From positions 2,356,001-2,420,000 of the forward strand of contig CADCXC010000009.1 in assembly GCA_902806595.1 (NCBI GenBank): a stretch of 64,000 nt of DNA, given 5' to 3'. The notes below the pieces were generated by a model. It made no database searches and was not told the origin of the DNA. It worked only from the letters and a program-made list of their open reading frames with translations. The position numbers and the translations under genes were made by a program. This stretch comes from Pyrenopolyporus hunteri. Lineage: Eukaryota > Ascomycota > Sordariomycetes > Xylariales > Hypoxylaceae. This document shows, in pieces, positions 48,546 to 61,124 of this stretch (position 1 is the stretch's first letter; every line of letters starts with the position of its first letter).

Positions 48546-49683
48546 TCAACCGTTTACGACAATACCTCCGTTCGGGTGCACTATCAAATGTTAGCGATCG
48601 TATCTTCCGAGAAGTATACCCAAAAGTTCCAAGCAAACAGGAGCGAGGAGGTCTATGATAAAAAGGAAAATAAGAAACGTCGACGCGACTTACAGGTCTG
48701 CCCACTCATGAACGCGCTCTCGTTGCTCGCGAGGAACACGTAGCTCGTAGCAATCTCGCTCGGCTGCCCCAGGCGCTCCATCGGGGTCCAGTTCCCGAGT
48801 CCGTGTCCCCTTTGGCCCTGTTCGCTGACTCCCGTAGCGACGAGGGGAGACCACACAGGTCCGGCGGCTACGGCGTTTACGCGAATCCCCTTCTTGACCA
48901 GCTGGTTCGACAACGCTCGAGTGAACGCGATCACAGCCCCCTTGCTGGCGGCGTAGTCCACGCGACTCGGAGTCCCGATGTACGGGTCCACCGACGCGCT
49001 GTTGATGATTACCGCGCCGTTTGAGAGGTGCGGCAACGCGGACTTGGTCAGGTGGAAAAGGGGGTCGACGTTGGTGCGGAAAGTAGCCGACCACTGGTCA
49101 CTATAGTATCGAGGGTTAGCAGCCAATACATCGGAAATTGTGTCTCGCCAAGCGCGACGACGTACTCGGTGATATTAGTGATGTCCCCCTTCTCGCTCCT
49201 CGTGGCCGCGTTGTTGACCAGGATGTCGATGCCGCCCAGGACCGTGGCCGCGCGGTCCACCAAGGAGATGCAGTTCGCGGCCTGGGTCAGGTCGCTAGCG
49301 ATGAGATGGATCACGCCCTCGTTCTTCTCCACCTGGGCCTTGGTGTGCTGCGCGTCCTCCTCCTCTGCCGGGAGGTAGCTAATCGCTACCTTGGCGCCCT
49401 CCATCGCGAAGAGAATCGCCACGGCGCGGCCGATCCCGGAGTCACCGCCCGTGATAAGAGCCTTCTTCCCTGCGAGCTTGCCCGCGGGACGATAGAGTGA
49501 GAGGCCGGTGTCCGAGTCTGAGGATGGGATATGGGTCTTTCTTGGCTTCGGATCGAGATCCCGCTCTAGGCCGGGCTTCTCCTGCTGCTGCGTGGGAAGA
49601 TCATGCTTGCCGCCCTGCGTCCCGCCTTGGGAGGTTCCGGCGGGGTGGGCAACTTTGTGCAGTGTCTCCTTTGCCTTGTCCAT
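48546..49683 (-). CDS. Short-chain dehydrogenase/reductase (stress-protein-39-like)
   Basis: NAD(P)-dependent oxidoreductase of 319 residues. Three exons are inferred: 49683-49166, 49100-48694 and 48580-48546. Intron 1 (65 nt) is GTACGT...GCTAAC...TATAG; intron 2 (113 nt) is GTAAGT...GCTAAC...GATAG. The last exon encodes only 11 residues (LHPNGGIVVNG), which match the usual end of this subfamily. The cofactor motif TGGDSGIG is at 78-85, NNAA at 157-160, the catalytic Ser probably S209 (NSAS), and Y222-x3-K226 (YAASK). The 65-residue polar N-terminal extension before the Rossmann fold is typical of the longer stress-protein-type SDRs. No transit peptide is obvious. The substrate is unknown. 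The first exon is GC-rich. Confidence 0.93.
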
Positions 49684-50704
49684 TTCGAGATGACTCTGTT
49701 GGTTTGTATTTGCTAACTTAGGTAGGTATGTTTCTCGAGCCTAATCATTCGCAGTAGCCTTTGATCACCGGAACACTGTCATTTACGGGATAGACTGGCA
49801 CTAATATACTCGACGATGGGCCCCTAGGTATGCTAGATTATCAGATCTCAGTGGTCGGCAACAAGTCATCTTCTGCGCATTACCGCGCCGGCAATATTGT
49901 ATTACTACCGTAAAAATAATCCTATTAATGCATCACGATCTTGACAGAAGGACGTCTGCGAAGACATTGTGCGAGCCTCCGATCCTGGAATATCGCAGCC
50001 AGCGAGGCTGATCTAGCTACATTGATAGAGGATTGTCTCGCATGATCTCCCTCGCGCTAAACCGCTTGTCATTCTTACAATGCGATTGTTCATAATGGTA
50101 TCATCGTGCGATATCTCGGCTGTCTACTGTCGCCACTCAACATATATATATCCCTACCTACGAACTCATCCCAATCCATCGGAGCCAACTCCGATGTTAC
50201 TCGACACCCCATGGCTCGTCCCTGAAAGATGGCGAAAAGCTAGGGGGCTCTCCACATAACTATACCAGGCCTCCATACATTATTGGGCCAACCAGCTACG
50301 ATATTCCCCAGTGATGTAGCACCAACCATGCACATCTTTGTATTTTGCGTTCTCCTACCACTATTCCGAGGTTTCTAGTTATGAGTAACCCATATTACAA
50401 CATGGGCAACATATCCCCCCTCCTATCAGATTCTCAATGCCCATTATAAAAAAAGGCCAATGACATAGGGTCTGACGTACTTGCAATATCATGCGGCTCG
50501 CGAAACCCCACCAAGGCAAGCGACGACTGTTCGGTATAAGAGATGCCGGATCGTCGCTCTGCGACAGGCGACGCCCTTGACTAGTTTGCATATACTTCCC
50601 TCGTCTCTTTAGTACACCTACGTAACGTCGTAGATCATGAATGAACTAGGTTAGGGGTATATACATGGCGTTGAGCTTAATTCATAGTGAAGCTAATACG
50701 GGAC
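49684..50704. other. Intergenic, nothing recognised
   Basis: Contains the promoter of the dehydrogenase gene at its left end and the 3' flank of the hydrolase gene at its right. A 70-residue minus frame at 50379-50591 has no support. Confidence 0.55.
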
Positions 50705-51652
50705 TTATATGAATGATTCCCGCAATATTTTCGTGACTAGCGCATACGACTCCTCGCGCCGAGTCCACGCCAAGGTCCCTTTCTCGCAGCCTTTATCGAA
50801 CCCGTGAGGCACGCCTTCGAGAATCCTATGGACGACCTTCTTCTGGGTACCGGCGATTAGTCGCTCTGCTAGATCGTTGGCCTCGGGGCTTAGACAGTCT
50901 CCTTCGGCGGTAAGAATAGCGATGTTCGACGGGAAGTCCTCCAGGTCGGCGAAAGCGGGAGAAATGACCGGGTCGATCCTCGACTCCACGTCCGGCGCGT
51001 AGCAGTCGTTGAATAGATGCAGAGCCCAGTCGGGAAAGATTTTGATCCGCTTGGGAACATCCTTTTCTTCCGGAGCCTTGGCTATGTCAAGGAGGGGGTA
51101 GATGGTAAGGACGATTGGGATGTTGATGATATCATGCAGTCGCTTCCTCAATGCGGTCGCGGCGACCGCGGCGATATTGCCGCCTGCGCTGAATCCTGAC
51201 ACGGCAACGCGGTTTAGGTCGAAACGGTGGCCTTGCGTGGCGACCCATCGAAGCGTGTCTTCGGCGTCGTGCAGCGGGCAAGGAAACGTGTATTTTGGTC
51301 CCTTGCGGTAGTCGGCGTCTAGAACAGCGACGCCCGCGTCGCGTGCGAGTCTAGCGCAGTATAGCGCATCAGTGCCTAGCGAAGGGACGATGAAACCGCT
51401 GCCGTGCCAATTGACGAGGATGGGCAAGGGCTTCAACGACAACGAGGATCCCGGAGGAAGATAGAGGTGCGCCGCAATATCTCGCCCGGGGTCGCGGGAC
51501 GGTATTCTCACATTCTTCACCGGAACCTCTGATGGAAACAGGGCCCTGTCGCGTTGCCGGCGGTCTCCAGTAGTTAGGGCAACGACTGCTCGCAGAAATA
51601 GGGCGGTGAGCTGAAGCCGTATATACTGGAAAAAGCCGTGTTTCTGGGCCAT
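50705..51652 (-). CDS. Alpha/beta hydrolase of the hormone-sensitive lipase type
   Basis: Esterase or lipase-like hydrolase of 315 residues, single exon. The oxyanion-hole motif is H83-G-S-G-F, a variant of the usual HGGGF. The nucleophile elbow is G153-F-S155-A-G157. The acid is probably D252 (AEGDCLSPE) and the catalytic His H283 (VPHGFDKG). All four elements are in the right order and spacing for the HSL family. A hydrophobic segment at residues 6-28 (FFQYIRLQLTALFLRAVVAL) could be a membrane anchor, so the enzyme may be ER- or membrane-attached. Its carboxylester substrate is unknown, and no neighbouring biosynthetic genes suggest one. Confidence 0.93.
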   Translation of the reverse strand: MAQKHGFFQYIRLQLTALFLRAVVALTTGDRRQRDRALFPSEVPVKNVRIPSRDPGRDIAAHLYLPPGSSLSLKPLPILVNWHGSGFIVPSLGTDALYCARLARDAGVAVLDADYRKGPKYTFPCPLHDAEDTLRWVATQGHRFDLNRVAVSGFSAGGNIAAVAATALRKRLHDIINIPIVLTIYPLLDIAKAPEEKDVPKRIKIFPDWALHLFNDCYAPDVESRIDPVISPAFADLEDFPSNIAILTAEGDCLSPEANDLAERLIAGTQKKVVHRILEGVPHGFDKGCEKGTLAWTRREESYALVTKILRESFI

Positions 51653-52480
51653 ACTGTAGTCGCGATGGTCGAATTGCGGCCGTGATGCTTGTCTCCTTTA
51701 GGCTTAGAAGGTAGGTAGCTGGCTTAGGGATGTGGGCGGCCACCCTGTGATCGCGTTACACCCGACATTTTATACAGAGATTTAAATTGCTTCTGCTGCT
51801 TAATTGAGGTCGTATATTGGGCATATGTGCAACGACGGCTATGTGAATCCTTGTACATAGCCGCGTTTCTTACGGTACCAAAGCGATTCGTACCAGACTT
51901 CAGTTCTTGTAGGTACCAAGATATTCACGCTACCAACATGCATCCGCGTATGGCATATGCGTTCGCTCAGGGATTGATTGTTTAAATTTTAAAATGAGGG
52001 TTAGCTTAGCTAAACGCGGAGCGCTTTTCGCCTGTATTCCGTGAAGGGTGTATTGTCCGGCTTCACCTTACAACACCTCGCCGACGTGCGATAGAAAGCC
52101 GGAACTGGAGTTGACCCCAGAAAGTAACTCCTGTGCGTTATTAAATCGCAATTCAAGTTCTTTCGCGTACCAGGAAGGGCATATGATTGGCCAATGAAAT
52201 GAAATTCTAGATATTATCCTTGCAATCGGGTCAGAGTTGGAGACGCAGGATGATATGCCCGTCTTCAATATATCATGCATGTCTTAGATGCCTTTGCCTT
52301 CCACAGCAGGTTTCCATAGTCGCATTTCCCTATAATTCATGTGTTACCACACATATAATTCACGGGCCATGGTATAAAAGGGTTCTATACGTGGGTGGCT
52401 GAATGATGCGTTCACCTTGACCCGTCGCGGTAGGATACAGCTTAGCCGCTGTACAAATCGTGTCCAGGAAGTCTTCGTAC
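51653..52480. other. Intergenic between hydrolase and AT-rich block
   Basis: Promoter side of the hydrolase gene. No gene is recognised; a 70-residue minus frame at 52068-52280 has no motif. Composition changes sharply at about 52480, where the AT-rich block begins. Confidence 0.55.
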
Positions 52481-52738
52481 ATTTTAATATTATATATTTT
52501 ATATCTAAACACTTATAACTTAACCATTTCTAAATTAAATAAAATGAAAATTTATATATAATTAATTGTAGGTGTTTTAAATATAGATTTAATTTTTTCG
52601 AATTTTTAAAACGTATATTTATAATGTTATAAAATAATTAACGTTTTATTTTTTATAATAAAATTTTTAATATTTTATACCGTAAATAATAACCGTAATA
52701 AATTATTTTTAAAAAATTCAAAATATTTATATATTAAA

Positions 52739-53001
52739 TGATAAAGGGTTATTAATTAATAAATCGAGGGAAAAATATTAAACGATCGTTTAATATAAAA
52801 GTTACGAAAAAAAGTTATATTTATTATATTTATTTATATAAAAATATAATTAATTAATTTTACATTAATCGATATTTATATACCGTTTTAAAATATATGT
52901 TTTAAATTTTCGTTATTTAAAGTAACGAAGCATTTAATAAAAATATATTTATCGTTATTATCGCTACGGTAAATTTTTTAATATAAAATTATATAATTAT
53001 A
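52739..53001. repeat. Left LTR
   Basis: 263-bp direct repeat matching 58874-59136, with only transition differences that I can find. It shares long identical blocks, such as TTATTAATTAATAAATCGA. Boundaries are plus or minus about 10 bp. Confidence 0.85.
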
Positions 53002-56000
53002 TTAACAATTTTTTTTTTCGTAATTTTTTTTTTTTTTTAATTATTAATAATAATAAATTTCTTTTTTTTTATTTTTTTACTTATTTTTATAATTTTATTA
53101 TAATATTATTTATACTAATAAACGTTTTTAACGTTTTATTAATATTATTTTTTATTATAATATCGATAAAATTATTTTTTTTATAAATTTATTTAATTTT
53201 CGTTATTTTTTATTTTTTATATAATTATCGAAGTAATATAATATTAATTATAAATTTTTTTTTTTCGTAATATTTAGTTTAATTAAATATTTATAAAGTA
53301 AATAAAAATTAATATAAATAATAATAAAAAAATTTAAATAATTTAATTTTTTATTAATTAACGAAATCGTTATTTTAAAAATTATTATTATATTTACGTT
53401 ATATATTATAACGTAAATTTCGTTTATTAAAACGTTTCGTATAACGTATTTTAATTTAATCGAATTTTAATAAATAATATTATTTTTAATATTAAAAAAT
53501 AATTTCGAAAATATTTTATTTATAATAAATATAATATATTCGATTTAAAAATTTAAATTTTTATTATTTATAAATAATTCGTCGACAAAAATAAATAATT
53601 TAATAATTTTTAAATTTAAAAATACGGATCGTAATTTTCGATTAATATTTATTTTTTATTAATTAAATCGTTTATTAAATTTTATAATTTCGATAATTTC
53701 GAGTTTACGATATTAAATTATTTCGGATATATTATATATAATTTTAAATTAATAAATCGATACGATATACGTTTTACGAATACGTTATTATATATATTAA
53801 TACGTTATATCGTTAATATCGATTTTAATAAAAGTAATTTTTTTTTTTAATTTTTTTAACGTAAATAAATTATTTCGTTAATTTTTATAATAATAATATA
53901 TTCGTTAAAAATAATCGAGTAATTTATAATTAAATATTTTTTTAATTTAGTTAAAAATTTTATTTTTTTTCGTTTTTAATTTTTTATTTAATCGAATGTT
54001 TTATCGAATAATTCGAAAATATTGTTAGTTTATATACCTATTAATTCGAAACGATCGATTAGTTTTAATATTAATAAATATAAATTATACGTAGATGTAA
54101 TTATTTAAAGTTTTTTTTTATAATGTTTAAAATATGTAATTTATTAATGTATATTAATTTTTATTATATTATATAAAAATTTTACGATTATTATAATTGT
54201 ATTAAAAAGATATTTAGATATAAAAATAAAAAGTAATCGAGTTAAAATAATACGATTTAATTTTAATTTTAATTATATATAAATTTATATAATATCGCGT
54301 AATTAAATTTTTATTTTTTTTTTTATAAAAATAGGTGTTAATATTATAATTATTTATTAATTTAATCGTTATATAGTCGATAATTATATTAATATTACTT
54401 TTTTATTTTTGTTGTTATAGTTTTAAATAATAAGTTTAAATTTTTCGAAAAAATATAAAGTGTTTTTTTTTTTAATTTTTTAAACGATACGAAAATTAAA
54501 TAATTAAATATCGTAAAATTTAACGGGATCGTATTTTTTAAACGAAAATACGTTTTTATTAATAAATTTTTTAATTTTTTTTATATTTAATTTTTTAAAA
54601 AGTTTTTTAAGGGTTATAATTTTTTTTTTTTTACGTAATTAAACGGTTAAAAGTTAATTTTCGTATTTTTTTATAATTATATAAATAATAATAATTTTTA
54701 ATTTATTTTTATTATCGAATAATTTTTTACGTTTTTATTTTTAAACTTTAAATAAGTTTTTCGATAATACGTATATTTTATTATCGTTGTTTTTTTATTA
54801 ATTAGGATTAAAATCGAGTTTTACGGTCGAAATAAGTTTTAATACGTTAATTATTATATTATAATTATACGATTTAGCGATTATTATACGAAAATTAACG
54901 GTTTTATTATTTATTTTAACGGTATATATTTCGTCGTTTTTAACGATTAACGTATATAAGTTTTTTTAATTGTTTTTTTCGCGGTAAATACGTATTTTTA
55001 ACTATAATAATAAATTTAATATATCGAATATATTCGAATTATTTTTTATATTAAAAATATCGATTATTTATTGTTTTATTTTAATTTTATTTATTTTAAT
55101 TATAATTTTTTTAATTGTCGTTTTTTTAATTTTTAAAGATAATATTATAAATAAATTATCGATTAATCGTAGATATACGTTAAATATTAATAGTATAGGT
55201 ATTAATTCGTTAAATTTTACGATATTATTAATAATTTTTACGATTATTTATAATATATATTTAAATTTTACGTTAAGTAAATTTTTAAATATAATTTTAA
55301 AAATTTATTATAACGGTTTATAATATCGTTTTAATTTATTTATTAAATTATAAAATTTAACGGATATTTTTTTAATTATAATATTTAAAATTTTAATATT
55401 AATTGTAAATTTGTTAATAATAAAATTTTTTTCGATATTATAAATAATATCGTCGAATGGATTTAAATAAATATTAATTTATATTATTTGTAATATATTT
55501 TAAATGTATTTTATTATTATATTTTTTAAGAATTTTATAGTTTAATATATCGTAATTTAATTAATAATATAAAATATTAGTTTTATATTAATATATATTA
55601 CGTCGATAAATATATTATAGTTAAAATCGACGTTATTTTTAATAATAAATTTAAATCGTTTTAATTAATTATTATATATTTAATATTAATAATAATATTT
55701 ATTAATTTTATCGATTAAAATTTTATCGAAGTTATTATAATTTATTTTAATAAATAAACGATATAATTTATTTATTATAAAATAATCGAATCGTCGATAA
55801 ATTTAATAAAATTCGATTTTTATAAAATAATAATAAATAATTATAAAATTACGATCGTTAAATAAAAATTATAAATGTTTTTATTTACGAACGATAAAAT
55901 ATTTTTTATTTTTATATATAAATACGTTTTTAATATTATTAAAATATATATTAAAATAGTTTATATTTTTAAGATATAATAAAAACGATATATTTAACGG

Positions 56001-58873
56001 TATAATTTAAAACGTAATAAATTTAAACGATATAAATATGTAAATTATATTTAAATTTTATTATTTTACGTTATCGTTAAATCGAATAATATAACGTTTT
56101 ATTATTTCGATATTTAAAAATATATATAAATATAATCGTTATAAAACTTTAAATTAAGATTCGTTATTAAATAAAATTTCGATTATTTTTATATTTGATA
56201 TAATATTTTAAAATATATTAACGTATCGATCGTTAAAATAAAACGTAATATTATATAAAATATCGTAAATCGTAAAGTTAAAAACGTCGGTTACGATTAT
56301 TACGTAAAACGTTATTTAATTTATAAATATATTTATTACGTTTTAACCGTTAATTTCGCCGTAAATAATAAAATAATAATTTAAAATAATAATCGATGGT
56401 TTTTTATCGTTTTTATTATTTTTTTAAATATATTAAATATCGTAATTTTATTTATTATTGTTATCGTTATTTTTTTATATGTCGATTTTTTCGTAATCGA
56501 ATAAAAATTAATTATAATTTTTGTTAATATTTTTAAAATCGAAATTTTGTTTTTATATGTAACGTTGTTAATTTATATATTTATTTTATCGTTTTAAAAT
56601 AGGGTATTTTATAAATTAACATTTCGTTTTATCGTATATAAAATATTTTTTTTAACGTTACGATTTTTTAATATATTATAAAGTTTTATCGTATAATCGA
56701 AATTAACTTTTATTATTATAATAAATTCGATTAATTTAATATTAATTCGATATTTTTTAGTTATAATTTATATTATATAATTTAATACGATATATTATAT
56801 CGATAATAATTCGAAAATTTAAATAAATATTATCGAATATATTTAATTATCGAAAAATTATAACGTAAAAAATAAAATATTTTTATACGATAATTACGAT
56901 ATTTTTTTTAAAGTTATAATCGATTACGTAATTAATGGTTAATTTTTTTTAAATACGTTAAATCTTTTCGATTAATAATTTTATTTAAATAAATAAATTT
57001 TTATTAAGATTTTTTTTTATAATTAAAAATATTATCGTTTAATATTATTTAATTATATATATTTATTAATTTTTTAATAAATAAAAATATGTTTTTATAT
57101 ATTTAATTATATTTTAAAAAGTATAATTTATATCGATTAATTAATTGTAATAATATTATTATATTTGTTTTTTTAATATCGTTAAATATATATTAACGTA
57201 TATATATTTTTTAATTTTAATTTTATAATATAAATTTTTAAAAATTTTAATTTTTTTATTTATAATATCGTATTTATTACTTTCGAATTTATAATCGTCG
57301 TTATTATATATTTTAACGAAGTTAATAAAAATACGTAACGAATTAAAATTTATCGAATATTAATATATTTATTAAATTAATTATAAATAATATAACGATT
57401 ATAAATTTTATTATTATTATAAAATAATATAATATTATTAATCGAATTAATATTATAATTATTATAATATTAATTATTATATTAATTATTATTAAAAAAT
57501 AATATAATATTATTAATTAATTTATTATTAAAAAATAATAAAAATAATAAATTATTATTAATCGAATTATTATTAAATCGATTATTATATTATAAAGTTT
57601 TAAAGTTATTTCGATGGTTATATTATAATATTTTTTATATCGTTAAATATTATAAATATTATTACGATAATTTTAAAAATTATTAATTATTTTAATTACG
57701 ATTAATTTAAAGGTTTTTAATTAATTAAAAAAATATGTTTTTATTGAAATTTTCGTAAAAAAATAAAATTATTTTTATTAATAAATTCGTTAAGTTATTT
57801 TTTAATTATTTTTTTAACGGTATTTTTTAAAAATAGTAAAAATTTAATAATTTTAATTATTTTCGTTAATTTTTTAACGTAGATGCGAATATTTTTAATG
57901 TATATATTATATTTTTATAAATAATCGGTTTTTTTAATACGTAGTTATTTAGTTATATGTTAAAATTATTTTTCGTTTTAATTATTAAAGTTTTTTTTAA
58001 ATCGTTGTTATAATCGAACGTTAAAAAAGTTATTATTATATATTTAAAAATATTCCGCGAAATAAATGTTTAAAACTTTTAATTTTATTTTATTAAAGTT
58101 AAATTTTTTAAAATTTAAATTTATATAATTCGAATTAACGAAATTTTTTTAAATTTTATTTATTTTCGATATTATATAAGTAAATTTTAATTAATTAATA
58201 AATTTAATGTTATAATATTTTATCGAAAATAAAAAAAAAAATTTTTTATTTATATAGAAAAAAAATTTTTAGTTATAATTATTTAATAACGATAATCGAT
58301 ATAAAAAAAATAAAATAAAATAAAAAAAAATAGTAGGTAAATTAGTTTAAAGGTTTTTTTATAAATAGTCGAATCGTTAACGTATATACGTTTCGAGTTT
58401 AATTAATCGAAAATAAAAATTTATAAAAATTAAAATAATTATTTTTATATTTAATTAATTATTATTAACGTAAAACGTTTCGAATAATTAATTAAATACG
58501 ATAATAAAGTTTTTCGTACGTAATAAATGCGAATTTATTAACGTTTTTTTATATATTATATATAAATATTATTTAATATATTACGTACGATATATTACGC
58601 TTCGAAATTTTTAAAATAGTACGATTAATTTTACGTTTTTAAAAACTATTAACGTAAAACGTCTCGAATTTTTAAAAGTAATTTAATAATTAATCGTTTT
58701 TTTTTATTAAAATTTATTTATTTAATCGAATTTTAATATTTTTTTAAATTAAATTATAATAAAATAAATGATTTTTTCGTATTTTAAATTTTTTTAAATT
58801 CGTAAATTTTTTTTTTAATAAAAATTTTATTATTTATATTTAATTTATTAGTTAAATATTAATTAATATTAAA

Positions 58874-59136
58874 TAATAAAAAGTTATTAATTAATAAATC
58901 GAAGGGAAAATATTAAGCGATTATTTAGTGTAAAAATTATAAAAAAAAATTATATTTATTATATTTATTTATATAAAAGTATAATTAATTAATTTTACAT
59001 TAATCGATATTTATATATCGTTTTAAAGTATATATTTTAAATTTTCGTTATTTAAGGTAACGAAATATTTAATAAAAATATATCTATTATTATTATCGTT
59101 ATAGTAAATTTTTTAATATAAAATTATATAATTACA
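58874..59136. repeat. Right LTR
   Basis: 263-bp direct repeat matching 52739-53001. The shared block TTTTACATTAATCGATATTT keeps a rare non-CpG C in both copies. Boundaries are plus or minus about 10 bp. Confidence 0.85.
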
Positions 59137-59680
59137 TTATAATTTAATTTAAATATCGAAAAGTTTAAATATAAAATTTCGAAGATTTTTATTAACGTTT
59201 TATATTTTTAATAAAATATTAAATATATATTATATTTTAATATTATTTTTTATTTTTCATTTTTATTTTAACGAATTTTTTACTTTTTATCGAAAAACTT
59301 TAATATTATATTTAAAACTTTATTTTACGTATAAAAATAAAAATTTAAAAATAATTAACTTAAATTTATACGTTATTATAATATTTATAAAAGTTTTTTA
59401 ATTTTATATTTAAATATTTATTATTAACTTTTAAATAATAAAATTTATATTAATAAAAACTTTAAATTTTATATAATATTATAATAATTATAATTATATA
59501 TATAATTTATTAAATTAAAAGTTATTTACGATTAAAGTTTTATTAATAAAAATAAAATAACGTATTTTTATTTTTATTTTTTTTTAAATATAACTATTTT
59601 TATAAAAAATTATACCGTTAAAATTAATTAATTTTACTTTATTTAATAAAATTTATTTTAGATTTATATTATTTAAAAGG

Positions 59681-61124
59681 GTGGAGTTATGAATTTTTAT
59701 ATTTAAAAAGGTTAGGTGTACGAAGACTTCTTAGATACGATTTGTACGCCGGTTTACTTTGAGCTCTCATTATACCTGTTGGGTGGTTTCTAAGGCTACA
59801 ACATGTCCTCATTGGTCCAGACTGATCCTTCGTTACTAGCCGTTTCCTTGGGTAGCACAGAAGACAGTTATGCCGCGTTCGGTCAACCCCTAACTCCGAG
59901 GCGTACAATCCTGCTTTCGCCATCCACTCCAATAACCTGAGCCCTCCTTATCGAATAGGTCTGGTACACCCTATTTCGCGAGACGACCCAACTCCGGAGA
60001 ACACACGATCCCGTTCTTCCAGCCTAGGATTGTCCAAGACCATGATGCAGCCATATGGAGCCAGATGCTGTAGCTACATGCCGAGCTTCAGATGGACCCC
60101 TGCCAGTATCCGGCCACCACGAGTTGGACGCCGAGCTGTTAGATCCTAACAACGGATAAAGCAGAGCAACTTCTAGAATTCAAACCCGGTTCACAGACTT
60201 ATACCCCAAGCTTCCGATACAGCGATTGAGTAAGGGACCGGAGCCGGGAGGGCTTGTTGCCGCGACATATCCGCCGTAACGCGGGGTTTCTCCTTGAAGC
60301 CCAACTAGGAATGGCAATGGCGGCAGTGGAGAAGGGGGGGCGGTGGGAAAGCTGTATCTCCAGGACTGAAAAAAGCGATTGCTGATCTCCCGGATGGGCT
60401 TTATAAAGATGGACATTGATAAAAGATGTGCTGCCATTGATTCCAGGCGCGCTTCGCTCAAGCCCCGCACCCACAATCAAAACACCCCGAGGAAGTCCTT
60501 CGCAAAATACCGATCGACGTCGCCTCCTACGAATGGAAATGACTCGATCACGCAGTAGAAAGGCTATCTGATGGAGAACCCCGCAGCCCCGAGGGGCGCT
60601 TAAGACCTTGACCAACGCTACCGACATTTGAGGACGGATCCGTGCGATGAGAGACATCAACAACCCCGCCAAGGCAAATTCAACGCGAGAGTCCAGGCTC
60701 CTGTCATCCAAGATAATATAAGTACATAACAGTTAATCATCGTGAGTTATATGCCTCATCCGTAACATCTTCTCGGTATCCAAATGCGCACTCGCCTTAA
60801 ACCGGTAGCGACCACTTACCAATAACCACAGATTGGGGGAAACTTTCACTGCCAAATAGATACGTGCCGAGAGACCGACCACAAGGCCGCTAGAACTAGC
60901 TTATTTTTTCAAGGGGATTTATAAATATTTTGAGGCTTCGTTCTATAACTAACTCCTTGCCGAAAATATGCAGTTCCAGTCTTCATACCAGCTAACTACG
61001 GGCACCGTCTTATTCTGGACCCGAAACAGACCTATTCACTACAACGGACGGTAAACTTAAACCTTCCAAGTGGGTGAATCATATAGCTAAATAGACTACA
61101 TAATACAGGGAGCCCTTGAGAGAT
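59681..61124. other. Intergenic between AT-rich block and sugar transporter
   Basis: Composition returns to normal at about 59680. Two overlapping minus-strand frames (60199-60711, 170 residues; 60180-60476, 98 residues) have some protein-like stretches, such as VEFALAGLLMSLIARIRPQM and FIKPIREISNRFFQSW. I cannot choose a frame, join them by splicing or name a family; they may be a gene remnant. The part next to 61124 is the 3' flank of the transporter gene. Confidence 0.4.

Larger units (their letters stand above)
52739..59136. mobile_element. RIP-degraded LTR retrotransposon
   Basis: Two direct repeats of equal length (263 bp) bound a 5.9 kb interior, giving a 6.4 kb element. Alignable differences between the two repeats are all C/T or G/A transitions. 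The left copy begins TG and the right ends CA, while the opposite ends read TA, as expected if an original TG...CA was mutated by RIP. Flanking pentamers (TTAAA, TTATA) do not match exactly, so the ends may be off by a few bases. The interior is too mutated to read gag or pol; Ty1/copia or Ty3/gypsy type and orientation are undetermined. Confidence 0.85.
52481..59680. other. AT-rich RIP-mutated block
   Basis: About 7.2 kb of extremely AT-rich DNA with sharp edges and no usable open frame. Most surviving C on the plus strand is in CpG. Together with the two diverged LTRs inside it, this is the signature of repeat-induced point mutation of a transposon. About 260 bp left and 540 bp right of the LTR element are equally AT-rich. 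They may be leakage of mutation into the flanks or the remains of an older element into which this one inserted. Confidence 0.92.

Noticed and set aside
52481..59680. AT-rich block as centromere or mitochondrial insertion
   Set aside because: Two 263-bp LTRs with transition-only divergence and CpG-only cytosines fit a mutated retrotransposon better; no mitochondrial genes can be read.
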